Below are positions 41,092-50,895 of a DNA stretch of 64,000 bases, piece by piece. The notes under the pieces are model-generated. The model was not told the origin of the DNA. It made no database searches and saw nothing but the letters and a program-made list of their open reading frames with translations. The position numbers were made by a program, and so were the translations under genes. Positions within the stretch are counted from its first letter, which is position 1. The number at the start of each line of letters is the position of its first letter. Source of the DNA: an uncultured Mycoplasmatota bacterium (lineage in GTDB: Bacteria; Bacillota_I; Bacilli_A; RF39; UBA660); contig CAOJEH010000002.1 of the NCBI GenBank assembly GCA_948434005.1, forward strand, positions 1 through 64,000. The letters are read 5' to 3'.

Positions 41092-42204
41092 ATGGCATAT
41101 AGATTATACCTTGATTGGTTGCGAAATCCGCCTTTTAATAAGTGGCCTAAGTCAAAATTCTTTTATAATAATTCTACACCACTTAAATTTGTTTTAGATG
41201 GTAAAGAAAAAGATAGTTTTAAAATAGAAGAAATTGATTCTTTACTATGCTCATTTAAAAATAGAGAGGAATTTATAAAAGAATTAAAATCACATAATAT
41301 AAGTTATTTGAATCCTGAAGAAAGAATTAAAGACAATTTAGTTTTAGCTTACAACGCAAAAGGACAAATTATAGAATCGGATATTATATTTAATGACAAA
41401 TTATTATTTGAACAAGCAATTAATCTACGTAATATGAAAAAAAATGCAAAAAAGGGTTCTAAAGTATTAACAGAGCACTCTGAAAGATTAGATAATTATA
41501 TTTGTTATATAAAATCATTAGCTATAAACAAAACTACAAGCGATTTTATACTAAATCCCGAAAGTATTAGCTACTTAACATTACCAGAAAAAGCTATGCT
41601 AAATTCTCCCTTTTTGAATAGTTTTTATATAAAAATAGATAATGGCTCTACAAAAAACTATAGAAGGCTTGGATTAAAAGATTTGCTAAAAAATTATGTA
41701 ATATATAAAAATCAAGAGCAGTATTTATCAGATAATTGCGCATCAACATTAGATATTGAAAAAGAAATAGAAGAAGTGGATAAAAAAATCTCATTATTTT
41801 TCAGACAAGATTATCGAAACTTAAGAATGATGATAGAATGGGAAAGTGAATATAAAGAAGTGTTATTGTCTTGTTTAAATAAAGAAGAATTAAGCGATTA
41901 TGAGAAAGAAATTATTAAAGTTCAATTACAGAAAATAGATTTAGCAAAAAGAGTAAGAAATAGGGATAATGTTACTGAAGAAGATATATGTTTTTTAACT
42001 ATGGATGAAAAGTATATATATGATGAAATACTTGATATAGATCAAGATGAAAACAAAGGATTTAACAACCCTAAAATAGAAGGATTTTATGCTTATGGTG
42101 GTATAGAGACTGTAATGGAACAAATAGATTTAGATGAAATATTAAACAGTCCAGAAGATGCTATAAAACTAGGTATAATCCAAAAGGCTAAAAAAAGAGA
42201 TTAG
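41092..42204 (+). CDS. Unknown protein between topA and xerC
   Basis: A 370-residue cytoplasmic protein with a distinctive opening (YRLYLDWLRNPPFNKWPKSKFFYNN) and a long helical, charged middle (IEEVDKKISLFFRQDYRNLRMMIEWESEYKEVLLSCLNKEELSDYEKEIIKVQLQKIDLAKRVRNRDN). I recognise no domain. GGGGAGG precedes the ATG. It has its own promoter and a terminator at its stop. In Bacillus trmFO sits here; this protein has no FAD-binding motif and is not TrmFO. Confidence 0.78.
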   Translation: MAYRLYLDWLRNPPFNKWPKSKFFYNNSTPLKFVLDGKEKDSFKIEEIDSLLCSFKNREEFIKELKSHNISYLNPEERIKDNLVLAYNAKGQIIESDIIFNDKLLFEQAINLRNMKKNAKKGSKVLTEHSERLDNYICYIKSLAINKTTSDFILNPESISYLTLPEKAMLNSPFLNSFYIKIDNGSTKNYRRLGLKDLLKNYVIYKNQEQYLSDNCASTLDIEKEIEEVDKKISLFFRQDYRNLRMMIEWESEYKEVLLSCLNKEELSDYEKEIIKVQLQKIDLAKRVRNRDNVTEEDICFLTMDEKYIYDEILDIDQDENKGFNNPKIEGFYAYGGIETVMEQIDLDEILNSPEDAIKLGIIQKAKKRD

Positions 42205-42227
42205 TAATGACCATCATTACTTCTTTT
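42203..42227 (+). terminator. Intrinsic terminator overlapping the stop codon
   Basis: AGTAATGA (42203-42210) and TCATTACT (42214-42221) form a perfect 8-bp stem with a 3-base loop, then TCTTTT. An extended -10 for xerC (TATAAT 42230-42235) follows at once. Confidence 0.82.
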
Positions 42228-42254
42228 GCTATAATATTGTTAGGTAGTGATAAT

Positions 42255-43154
42255 ATGAATGATAATAATTTAATAAACTATTTAGAATATTTAGAATATC
42301 AAAAGTCATATTCAAAATATACAATTAAAAGTTATAAAGAAGATATTATAGAATTTTTAATGTTTTGTAATAAAGAAAGATTAGAATATTTAAAAATAGA
42401 ATATAGTGATATAAGAATATATTTAATGTATTTAAAAGAAACTAAAAATGATAACAGTGCTTCAATAAATAGGAAACTAAGTTCATTACGAGGTTTTTAT
42501 AAATACTTGGTTAATAAAAATATAATTAAGAATAATATATTCTTACTGATTAATGGTCCAAAGAAAGCTAAAAAATTACCTAGATATTTTGAATATAACG
42601 AATTAGAAGAACTTTTTAATGCAGCAGATATAAAAACTCCTAAAGGGCAAAGAGACAGACTGATTCTAGAGATGCTTTATGCTACTGGTATAAGAGTGGG
42701 CGAATTAGTAAATATAAAAATCGAAGATATAAATAAAAGTGATAGAAAAATAATAATATTAGGAAAAGGCAATAAAGAAAGAAATGTTATTTATGGAGAT
42801 TATTGTGAAGATATTTTAAATATATACTTATCAGATGGCAGAGTTATATTAAATAAAAAAAGTAGTAATTTCTTATTTTTAAATCATATAGGAGAACCAC
42901 TAACAGAAAGGGGAATAAGATATATATTAAGTGAATTAATAAAAAATACTTCTCTTACAAAAAATATTTCACCCCATATGATAAGACATTCCTTCGCTAC
43001 ACATTTATTAAATGAAGGTTGTGATTTACTAAGTGTACAAAAACTCTTAGGACATGAAAGTATAAGCGCAACCCAAGTATATACTCATGTTACTACAGAT
43101 AGATTAAAAGATGTCTATTTTAGTAGTTTTCCTAGAGCTAAAAAAGAAGATTAA
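42255..43154 (+). CDS. xerC: Tyrosine recombinase XerC (chromosome dimer resolution)
   Basis: A 299-residue site-specific recombinase. The N-terminal SAM-like domain (NYLEYLEYQKSYSKYTIKSYKEDIIEFLMFC) is followed by the catalytic domain: R in LYATGIRVGELVNIKIED, K in GKGNKERNVIYG, HMIRHSFATHLL, LGHESI and the tyrosine in TQVYTHVTTDRL. Length matches XerC/XerD. The place downstream of topA matches codV/xerC in Bacillus, so I call it XerC rather than XerD; sequence alone does not separate them. ATG 42255 follows TAGGTAGTG. Confidence 0.9.
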   Translation: MNDNNLINYLEYLEYQKSYSKYTIKSYKEDIIEFLMFCNKERLEYLKIEYSDIRIYLMYLKETKNDNSASINRKLSSLRGFYKYLVNKNIIKNNIFLLINGPKKAKKLPRYFEYNELEELFNAADIKTPKGQRDRLILEMLYATGIRVGELVNIKIEDINKSDRKIIILGKGNKERNVIYGDYCEDILNIYLSDGRVILNKKSSNFLFLNHIGEPLTERGIRYILSELIKNTSLTKNISPHMIRHSFATHLLNEGCDLLSVQKLLGHESISATQVYTHVTTDRLKDVYFSSFPRAKKED

Positions 43155-43250
43155 AGAAATATAGAAAAACTATATAAATACTTAATTTTTACTTTAAATT
43201 TATTAAAATATTAGGTATAATTAAAGTGTTTGAAGAAATAAGGTGTTCTT

Positions 43251-43514
43251 ATGGATTATAATTTTAATACTAAAGAAGAGTTATATATTAGAGTAAAACC
43301 TGCCCTAAAGGCTAAATTAGAAGAGTTAAAGCGGCTAAATTTTACAAATGTAAAAGATGAAGACATATGGGAGTACTTAAGTTGTAATAAATGGTCAAAT
43401 TCTAATAATCTAACACTTTCTGATATAGTAAGTGATATAATACATATAGATCCTAAGACATTAGATCAATATAAAACAAACAAGAAGAAAGGTGTAAATA
43501 ATGAAGAAAAATAA
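43251..43514 (+). CDS. comN: ComN-like post-transcriptional regulator
   Basis: An 87-residue protein matching the ComN/Post_transc_reg family: ELYIRVKPALKAKLEELKRLNFTNVKDEDIWEYLSCNKWS, then LTLSDIVSDIIHIDPKTLDQY. In Bacillus ComN affects the location and stability of comE mRNA; the gene often sits beside secDF, as here. It overlaps secDF by 14 bases. A TATAAT at about 43219 lies upstream. Confidence 0.85.
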   Translation: MDYNFNTKEELYIRVKPALKAKLEELKRLNFTNVKDEDIWEYLSCNKWSNSNNLTLSDIVSDIIHIDPKTLDQYKTNKKKGVNNEEK

Positions 43515-45780
43515 TAAAAAAAATAACGGTACTAAAAAAGTAATAATTTCATCTATTGTATTACTACTATTAATAGTAGGTATATGTTTTAGTTTTATTC
43601 CTATATTTAAAAACTTAAATTTTGGATTAGACTTACAAGGAGGGTTTGAAGTTTTATATAAAGTAGACAGTATAGATGGTTCAAAAATGAATAAACAAAA
43701 ACTTACTGCAACATATAAAACTTTAAGTAAAAGAATTGACTCATTAGGTGTTAATGAACCTGAAATTATCTTAGAAGGAAATGATAAAATAAGAGTTAAA
43801 TTAGCAGGTGTAAAAAATACAGATGAAGCAAGAAAACAACTATCTACAGTAGCTACTTTATCATTTAGAGATACAGAGGATAATTTATTAATGACAAGTG
43901 ATGTCCTATCATCAGGCGGTGCTAAAGTATCTGAAGATTCTGCAGGAAATCCAGCAGTATTATTAACAATAAAGGATAAAGATAAGTTTTATAATGTAAC
44001 AAATAAAATTAGTAAACAACAAAATAATTCTATAGTTATATGGTTAGATTATAATAAAGAAGAAGATAGTTATAGTAAAGAAGGATCTTTATGTGGAACT
44101 GAAGAATCAAATTGTTTAAGTTCTGCAACTGTTTCAGAAGGTTTTGCATCTAATGTAATTATTCAAGGCAGTTTTACTGAGGAAGAAGTAGAAAACTTAG
44201 TTGATTTAATTAATAGTGGTTCTCTCCCATCAAAACTTACCGAAATATCTTCAAAAACGGTTGGCGCATCTTTTGGTGATGAAACACTATCAAAAACTTT
44301 AATTGCAGGAATTATTGGTATATCATTAATTGTATTAATTTTATTAATTGTATATCATTTTGCAGGATTTATATCTAGTTGTGCAATGCTTCTATATACA
44401 CTATTAGTATTCGGAGTATTTTGGTTAATAGGTGGAGTTTTAACTTTACCGGGTATTGCAGCCGTAGTATTAGGTATTGGTATGGCAGTAGATGCTAACG
44501 TTATAACATTTTCACGAATTAAAGATGAATTATATAAAGGTAAAAGCCTACAACTAGCCTTTAAAGAAGGTTCAAAATCTTCCTTAGGAACAATTCTTGA
44601 TTCTAATATCACAACTTTCTTAGTTGCAGTAATAATGTTTATATTTGGTGAAAGTAGTGTTAAAGGTTTTGCTACAATGCTAATTATAACTATTATAGTT
44701 ACTATGTTAACAATGGTATTTATAACAAGAATACTATTAGGTATATTTGTTAAAACAAAATTCTTTGATAATAAAACAAAATTATTTATTAATGTAAAAA
44801 ATACTGATATACCAAATCTAGATAAAAATGAAAAAGTAAAAGTTATTCCATTTAAGAATGTAAATTTCTTAAAACCAGCAAAACTATTTGTAATGTTATC
44901 CTTTGTAATAATACTAATAGGTGGAGTTTTAATTGGTATAAGAGGTATGAATTTAGGAATTGACTATAGATCAGGTAGTGATATAACTATTTCAACAAAT
45001 GAAAAGGTATCTAAAAACGATATAAAAAATGACATAAAGGAATTAGGATATAAATATACTGATATAAGTAATAATGATAATGAAATAGTTATTAAAGTTG
45101 ATCATGCTTTTAATGCTAATGAAGTAAAAAAAGTAAACAAGTATTTTGAAGAGAAATACGATGCTAAAGTAAATATAGGTGTTGTATCTAATATAGTAAA
45201 AAAGGAACTTGTAAAAAATGCATTCTTATCGGTATTATTGTCAATACTAGGTATAATAATTTATATTTCACTTAGGTTTAAATTTAGTTATGCGGTAGCT
45301 GCAGTAGTAGCTTTAGTGCATGATGTATTAATCATATTTGCATTATTCTCTATATTTAATTTAGAAGTATCAGTCATGTTTATCGCAGCAATACTTGCAA
45401 TTATTGGTTACTCAATAAATGATACAATAGTATGTTTTGATAGAATAAGAGAAAATATAAAAGAGCAAAGCAAGGTAACTAAAGATAATTTAGAAGATAT
45501 ATGTAATATGAGTATAAGAGAAACATTCTCAAGAACTATTTATACATCAATTACAACGCTACTTCCAGTAATTGCTTTAATAGTATTAGGTTCAAGTGGA
45601 ATATTAACATTTAATTTAGCAATGCTATTTGGATTAATTTCTGGAACATATTCATCAATGTTTATAGCAACAGTACTATTTATAATATTAGAAAAGAAAA
45701 GTTTAAGTAAACCTAAAAAGAAAAAAGGAATATATACAGATGAATTTAATGAGAAAAAAATTAAAGGGATTAATTGCTAG
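43501..45780 (+). CDS. secDF: Protein export membrane protein SecDF
   Basis: A 759-residue fusion of SecD and SecF that uses the proton gradient to help secreted proteins leave the Sec channel. SecD half: first span at about 13-35, FGLDLQGGFEVLYKV, large external domain, FGDETLSKTLIAG and GIGMAVDANVITFSRIKDELYKGKSL. SecF half: GMNLGIDYRSGSDITIS, IIGYSINDTIVCFDRIREN and GTYSSMFIA. Twelve spans expected. It overlaps comN. Complete and normal length for a fused form. Confidence 0.95.
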   Translation: MKKNNKKNNGTKKVIISSIVLLLLIVGICFSFIPIFKNLNFGLDLQGGFEVLYKVDSIDGSKMNKQKLTATYKTLSKRIDSLGVNEPEIILEGNDKIRVKLAGVKNTDEARKQLSTVATLSFRDTEDNLLMTSDVLSSGGAKVSEDSAGNPAVLLTIKDKDKFYNVTNKISKQQNNSIVIWLDYNKEEDSYSKEGSLCGTEESNCLSSATVSEGFASNVIIQGSFTEEEVENLVDLINSGSLPSKLTEISSKTVGASFGDETLSKTLIAGIIGISLIVLILLIVYHFAGFISSCAMLLYTLLVFGVFWLIGGVLTLPGIAAVVLGIGMAVDANVITFSRIKDELYKGKSLQLAFKEGSKSSLGTILDSNITTFLVAVIMFIFGESSVKGFATMLIITIIVTMLTMVFITRILLGIFVKTKFFDNKTKLFINVKNTDIPNLDKNEKVKVIPFKNVNFLKPAKLFVMLSFVIILIGGVLIGIRGMNLGIDYRSGSDITISTNEKVSKNDIKNDIKELGYKYTDISNNDNEIVIKVDHAFNANEVKKVNKYFEEKYDAKVNIGVVSNIVKKELVKNAFLSVLLSILGIIIYISLRFKFSYAVAAVVALVHDVLIIFALFSIFNLEVSVMFIAAILAIIGYSINDTIVCFDRIRENIKEQSKVTKDNLEDICNMSIRETFSRTIYTSITTLLPVIALIVLGSSGILTFNLAMLFGLISGTYSSMFIATVLFIILEKKSLSKPKKKKGIYTDEFNEKKIKGINC

Positions 45781-45798
45781 GTAAGGAGATGATCCTTT

Positions 45799-47949
45799 GT
45801 GACAAAAGAAAAAGATAATACAACTATTGAAGATTTAATTTCAAAGTTAAGTTATATAAATAACGAAAAAGAAAAAGAAGAGATAAGGAAAGCTTATCTC
45901 TTTGCTGAAGTAAAACATCGAGGACAATTTAGAAAAAGTGGAGAACCATATATAGTACATCCACTAAATGTTGGTATTATTTTAACATCAATTTATGCAG
46001 ATTCTGAAACAATAGAAGCTGCGCTTTTGCATGATGTTTTAGAAGATACTGATTGTACAACAGATGAAATGGAAAAAGAATTTGGAGAAACTGTTACAAA
46101 ATTAGTACTTGGTGTAACAAAACTATCAAAAATTCATTTTTCAACAGAAAACGATTACTTAATAGATTATTATAAAAAAATAATAGTAGGTATATCAGAA
46201 GATGTTAGAGCAATCATTGTTAAACTTGCAGATAGATTACATAATATGAGAACATTATGGGCTCTACCTATAGAAAAACAACATAAAATTGCTAAAGAAT
46301 CACTTGAGATTTTAGCGCCTATCGCACATCACTTAGGTATCCATAAAGTTAAAAGTGAATTAGAAGATTTATCACTAAGATATTTAAAACCAAATATATT
46401 TTATGATATAGCTGAAAAACTAAACAATACAAAATTAGAACGAGATAAAACAGTTATGGAAATGATGCAAGAAGTAACTAATTTATTAAATAATCACGAA
46501 ATAGTACACGAAATAAAAGGCAGAAGTAAAAGTATCTTTAGTATTTATAATAAATTAAATAAAGGGAAAAAGTTTTCTGATATATATGATCTATTAGGTC
46601 TTCGTATTTTAGTAAATACAGAGCAAGAATGTTATTTGGCACTAGGTATTATTCATTCTAAATTTAGACCTCTTCCAAGAAGATTTAAAGATTACATTGC
46701 GATGCCTAAACCAAATATGTATCAATCGCTTCATACAACTGTATTTGGTCTAGATGGATATTTATTTGAAATACAAATTAGAACACATGAGATGAATGAA
46801 GTAGCTGAAAATGGTATCGCATCGCATTGGGCTTATAAAGAAAATAAAGACGCTAAAGCAAATATGCAATCCACTACAGAACAAAAACTACAGTTTTTTA
46901 AATCTATTATGGACTTAAATAACGATAAAATGAGTAGTGAAGAATTTGTACATAGTGTTAAAGATGAAGTTTTAAATAACAATATATATGTATTTACACC
47001 AAAAGGAGATATATTTGAACTACCTAAAGGTGCTACTCCTATAGATTTTGCTTATAAAGTTCATACTAAAGTAGGTGAAACTATGGTAGGGGCTATTGTA
47101 AATAACAGTATTGTTCCACTAAATTATGAGCTTCAAAACAATGATATTGTAAAAATTAATACAAATAAAAATTCAACTCCATCAAAAGAATGGATCAATA
47201 TTGCTAAGGCTACTCAAACAAAAAATAAAATTAAAAGCTATTTTAGTAAAAATGAAAAAGAAAACTATATTGAAAGAGGAAAATATATCTTAGAAAAAGA
47301 ACTAAGAAAAAGAAAACTTTCGATATCAGAGTTTACTAAAGGAGAAAACATAAAACAAATATGTGAAGCTCATAAACTCAGTTCAATTGATGAAATATAT
47401 TTAGTTATAGGAAATGCTAAATTAAATGCTAATACAATAATAAATGTAATTGATAAATACGAAGAAGTAGTTGCGCCTAAAGTAGTAAAAGCTATACCAA
47501 AAAATTTAGATACTGATATAATAGTATCAGGTATTGATAAAGTTAAAGTAAACTTAGCTAACTGCTGTAATCCCATATTTGGTGATGATATAATAGGTTA
47601 TATTACTAAGGGTAATGGTATAAGTGTGCATAGAAAAAGTTGCCGTAATTTAGAAACATTAGACAATAGAATAGTTCCTGTAAATTGGAATAACGATATT
47701 GAAGCAAACAAAAAATATTTAACAATTCTAAGATTATATTCAAATATAAGTGATAATAATATGGCTGAAATAGTACATAAAACATCTATGTTAAATATAA
47801 ATATAGATAGTATCAAAACAATGCCAAGGACTGATGAAATGATATATGAACTAAGTGTTTATGTACGTGATCTTGAACAGTTAAATAAATTAATATTAGA
47901 TTTAAATAAACTATCATATATTTACAATATAGAAAGGCTTATGAGATGA
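45799..47949 (+). CDS. relA: Bifunctional (p)ppGpp synthase/hydrolase (RelA/SpoT, Rel)
   Basis: A 716-residue stringent response enzyme. Hydrolase domain: VKHRGQFRKSGEPYIVHPL and the HD motif LLHDVLEDTD, DRLHNMRTL. Synthetase domain: EIKGRSKSIFSIYNKLNKG, YDLLGLRI, YQSLHTTVFG and IASHWAYKE. Then TGS (VFTPKGDIFELPKGATPIDFAYKVHT), a conserved cysteine region (NLANCCNPIFGDDIIGYITKGNGISVHRKSCRN) and the ACT domain. Start GTG 45799 follows AAGGAGATGATC. It overlaps dtd by four bases, as in Bacillus relA-dtd. Confidence 0.95.
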   Translation: MTKEKDNTTIEDLISKLSYINNEKEKEEIRKAYLFAEVKHRGQFRKSGEPYIVHPLNVGIILTSIYADSETIEAALLHDVLEDTDCTTDEMEKEFGETVTKLVLGVTKLSKIHFSTENDYLIDYYKKIIVGISEDVRAIIVKLADRLHNMRTLWALPIEKQHKIAKESLEILAPIAHHLGIHKVKSELEDLSLRYLKPNIFYDIAEKLNNTKLERDKTVMEMMQEVTNLLNNHEIVHEIKGRSKSIFSIYNKLNKGKKFSDIYDLLGLRILVNTEQECYLALGIIHSKFRPLPRRFKDYIAMPKPNMYQSLHTTVFGLDGYLFEIQIRTHEMNEVAENGIASHWAYKENKDAKANMQSTTEQKLQFFKSIMDLNNDKMSSEEFVHSVKDEVLNNNIYVFTPKGDIFELPKGATPIDFAYKVHTKVGETMVGAIVNNSIVPLNYELQNNDIVKINTNKNSTPSKEWINIAKATQTKNKIKSYFSKNEKENYIERGKYILEKELRKRKLSISEFTKGENIKQICEAHKLSSIDEIYLVIGNAKLNANTIINVIDKYEEVVAPKVVKAIPKNLDTDIIVSGIDKVKVNLANCCNPIFGDDIIGYITKGNGISVHRKSCRNLETLDNRIVPVNWNNDIEANKKYLTILRLYSNISDNNMAEIVHKTSMLNINIDSIKTMPRTDEMIYELSVYVRDLEQLNKLILDLNKLSYIYNIERLMR

Positions 47950-48380
47950 GAGTATTAGTACAAAGAAGTTTAAATTCTAACGTTTCAGTAAATAATAAAA
48001 TAGTAGGAAAAATAGATAAAGGCTTGGTTCTATTAGTAGGTTTTACAAATAACGATAATATTGAAAAGATAGACTATATAGTTAATAAGATATTAAACTT
48101 GAGAATTTTTGATGATGAAAATGGTATTATGAATAAATCAATTATAGATGTTGATGGGGAAATATTATCAATATCACAATTTACTTTATACGCTGATACA
48201 GCAAATGGTAATAGACCAAGTTATATAAATGCTATGAAAAGTAACGAAGCAAAAAAACTATATGATATTTTTAATAAAAAACTTGCAGAAAAAATAAAAA
48301 TAGAAACTGGAGTATTTGGCGCCGATATGAAGGTAAATATAATAAACGATGGCCCAGTCACAATACATTTAGAAAGGTGA
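47946..48380 (+). CDS. dtd: D-aminoacyl-tRNA deacylase
   Basis: A 144-residue enzyme that hydrolyses D-amino acids from mischarged tRNA. Motifs: MRVLVQRSLNSNVSVNNKIVGKIDKGLVLLVGF, LSISQFTLYADTANGNRPSY (SQFTL) and the C-terminal NDGPVTIHLER with the Gly-cisPro (GPVT). Length is normal. The ATG overlaps the relA stop (ATGA at 47946-47949). Confidence 0.95.
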   Translation: MRVLVQRSLNSNVSVNNKIVGKIDKGLVLLVGFTNNDNIEKIDYIVNKILNLRIFDDENGIMNKSIIDVDGEILSISQFTLYADTANGNRPSYINAMKSNEAKKLYDIFNKKLAEKIKIETGVFGADMKVNIINDGPVTIHLER

Positions 48381-48384
48381 TTAT

Positions 48385-49443
48385 ATGTTTAATAATAAAT
48401 TAAATTATAAAATTATTAATTTAACGGCGTTAATGTTATTACTATATATTAGTTTTTCTAATATAGGTTTATGGTGGAATGTACTTTGCAATATTATATC
48501 AGTTCTAGCACCTTTTATAATTGCTTTTGCTTTTGCATATGCATTAGTACCCATACTTGATTTTTTAACCAGTAAAGGAATAAAAAAAGGACTAGCAGCA
48601 ACAATTATAATCATAGCAATAATCCTAATCATAGCAGCACTATTAGTTATTACTTTACCTCTAGTTTATGAACAATTGATTTTATTTTCAAAAAGTCTAA
48701 TAAGTGCTATTGGAGATTTAGGAGAACATTTCAATCTAAATTTAGGAACATTTGAAGTTAGAATAACTGATTATTTAAATACTGCAATTAGCGATTTAGG
48801 AAATATTGTTAGTAGCGGTACCATTAATGTAGTAAATAAGTCAATAAATTTCATAACTAAATTTATTGTTGGTTTCATATCAGGAATTTATTTTTTACTC
48901 GATATGTATAATATTAAAGCTAGATTTAAAAAATTAACCAAATCTATTTCTAAAAGATGTTTTGAATATTTTAAATTATTAGATGATGAATTGGGTAATT
49001 ATATCAAAGGTCTTGCTATATTTATGGTTATACAACTTATTGAGTATTCTTTGCTATTTTGGATTGCAGGGCACCCAAACTGGTTACTTTTAGGAATATT
49101 GGCTTGCATCACAACAGTAATCCCATATTTTGGAGGTTTAATTACTAATATAATTGGTATTATAACCGCATCTGTTGTATCAACAAAAGTATTAATAGGT
49201 ACTATAATAATATGTATAATATTCCCGCAATTAGATGGATATATAATATCTCCAAAAATATATGGCAAAACAAATAATATTAATCCACTTGTAACAATAA
49301 TTGTAGTATCAATAGGAGGTACTATAGCAGGAGTTTTAGGAATAGTATTAGCATTACCACTTTATATACTTATAAGAGCAACCTATCATTATTTTAATAA
49401 AGATTTGAAAAACAGTATGAAAAAGATTAAGAAGAATATTTAA
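48385..49443 (+). CDS. AI-2E family (PerM/YtvI-like) membrane transporter
   Basis: A 352-residue membrane protein with the AI-2E/PerM layout: two or three N-terminal spans (about 12-30, 32-55, 72-95), a central soluble stretch with amphipathic helices, another span near 160-175, then four C-terminal spans in which PHWLLLGILACITTVIPYFGGLI-like HPNWLLLGILACITTVIPYFG and GNPLV-like NINPLVTIIVVSIGGTIAGVLGIVLALPLY are family marks. Related proteins include Na+/H+ antiporters and YtvI. Substrate unknown. AAAGGTG precedes the ATG. Confidence 0.88.
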   Translation: MFNNKLNYKIINLTALMLLLYISFSNIGLWWNVLCNIISVLAPFIIAFAFAYALVPILDFLTSKGIKKGLAATIIIIAIILIIAALLVITLPLVYEQLILFSKSLISAIGDLGEHFNLNLGTFEVRITDYLNTAISDLGNIVSSGTINVVNKSINFITKFIVGFISGIYFLLDMYNIKARFKKLTKSISKRCFEYFKLLDDELGNYIKGLAIFMVIQLIEYSLLFWIAGHPNWLLLGILACITTVIPYFGGLITNIIGIITASVVSTKVLIGTIIICIIFPQLDGYIISPKIYGKTNNINPLVTIIVVSIGGTIAGVLGIVLALPLYILIRATYHYFNKDLKNSMKKIKKNI

Positions 49444-49464
49444 AAAGGGGAACTACCTCTTTTT
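49442..49464 (+). terminator. Intrinsic terminator after the AI-2E-type gene
   Basis: A 9-bp stem (49442-49450 with 49456-49464, one G-U pair, AACTA loop) whose 3' arm ends in TTTTT. It closes the dtd operon. Confidence 0.75.
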
Positions 49465-49537
49465 ATTTTACTTTTATTACCCAATAGTCTATAATAATAT
49501 TAGACTAAAAATCATAAAACTTAATAGGAGTGATAAT

Positions 49538-50839
49538 ATGAAATATTATTGTATAGGAATAAAAGGAACTGGGATGTCTGCCTTAGCGCAAATACTATAT
49601 GATTTAGGAAATGAAGTATCAGGATATGATGATGAAAAAGACTATAAATTTAGTCAAGCTGGATTAGATAAAAGAAATATTAAAATATATAGTGACTCTA
49701 ATCATACAATTGATAAAGATACTATTGTAACTCATTCAGTAGCATTCAAAGACGATCATAAAGAGATAAAAAGGGTTAAAGAGATGGGGCTTACAATAAA
49801 AAGGTATAATGAAATAGTTGGTGATATAGTAGATTTATTTGATACAATAGGTGTTTCTGGTACACATGGAAAAACAACTACTTCATCTATAATTAAACAT
49901 ATCTTAGAAAATACTCTAAAATGTAATTATTTTATAGGTGCAGGAGATGGATATGTAAGTAAAGATAATAAGTATTTTGTCATAGAAAGTGATGAATTTA
50001 ATAAACACTTTCTTGCATATCATCCTAAATACTCAATTATTACTAATATTGAAAAAGAACACCTAGAATGTTACAAAGATTTAGATGATATAAAAAACAC
50101 CTTTGAGCAGTTTGCTAATCAAACTAAAGAACTTGTAGTAGCATGTGGAGATAATAAAGAAATAAGAAAAATAAACTATAAAAGTAAAGTAAAATTTTAT
50201 GGTTTTAACGAAGATAATGATATAGTAATAAAAAATATGAAATTAACTACTGAAGGATCTAGTTTTGATTTGTATATAAATAATAAGTCATATGAAACTT
50301 TTACTATTAATTTATATGGAAAACATATGATACTAGATGCTACTGCAGGAATAATAATGTGTATGGAATTAGGAATAGAGATAGATGCTATAAAGGCTTT
50401 ATTAAAGACATTCCATAATGCAAAAAGACGTTTTGCAGAAGAAAAAGTGGGAACAACGACCATTATAGATGATTATGCTCATCATCCAACAGAGATAAAA
50501 GCAAATCTAAATGCTGCTAAGCAAAAATACCCAAATAAAAAGATAATCGCAGTATTTAAACCTAATACTTATTCAAGAACAAAAGATTTTACTAAAGAAT
50601 TTGTAGAATCACTTAGTATTGCTGACAAAACATTCATTACAGAAATAGATTCTAATCGTGAAAAACAAGAAGACTACCCAGATGTTTCTTCTAACCTAAT
50701 TCTTGATGAAATAGAAGATAGCGAAATTATATCAGAAGATACAATAGATAAATTAAAAAATTATAAAAATGATGTTATTTGTTTTATGAGTTGTGCTTCT
50801 GTTTCACATTTAATTGACGAACTTAAAAAAATATTATAA
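49538..50839 (+). CDS. murC: UDP-N-acetylmuramate--L-alanine ligase
   Basis: A 433-residue cytoplasmic ligase that adds L-alanine to UDP-MurNAc in peptidoglycan synthesis. N-terminal UDP-binding motif YCIGIKGTGMSALAQIL, ATP P-loop GVSGTHGKTTTSSIIKHIL, IESDEFNKHFL, GKHMILDATAGI, then DDYAHHPTEIKANL and FKPNTYSRTKDF. Presence of murC shows the host makes a cell wall. AGGAGTG precedes the ATG. Complete. Confidence 0.95.
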   Translation: MKYYCIGIKGTGMSALAQILYDLGNEVSGYDDEKDYKFSQAGLDKRNIKIYSDSNHTIDKDTIVTHSVAFKDDHKEIKRVKEMGLTIKRYNEIVGDIVDLFDTIGVSGTHGKTTTSSIIKHILENTLKCNYFIGAGDGYVSKDNKYFVIESDEFNKHFLAYHPKYSIITNIEKEHLECYKDLDDIKNTFEQFANQTKELVVACGDNKEIRKINYKSKVKFYGFNEDNDIVIKNMKLTTEGSSFDLYINNKSYETFTINLYGKHMILDATAGIIMCMELGIEIDAIKALLKTFHNAKRRFAEEKVGTTTIIDDYAHHPTEIKANLNAAKQKYPNKKIIAVFKPNTYSRTKDFTKEFVESLSIADKTFITEIDSNREKQEDYPDVSSNLILDEIEDSEIISEDTIDKLKNYKNDVICFMSCASVSHLIDELKKIL

Positions 50840-50840
50840 G

Positions 50841-50868
50841 TTGAAATTAAACGAAAATATGCTATAAT
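50841..50868 (+). promoter_or_regulatory. Promoter after murC
   Basis: TTGAAA (50841-50846), a 16-base spacer and an extended -10, TGC-TATAAT (TATAAT at 50863-50868), for the gene at 50896. Confidence 0.72.
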
Positions 50869-50895
50869 AATAAAAATATTTTTTGAGGTGATTAT

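Noticed and set aside
43251-43514. Small unknown protein rather than ComN
   Set aside because: The pattern RVKPALKAKLEELKRLNF..VKDEDIWEYLSCNKW and the position beside secDF both fit the ComN family.
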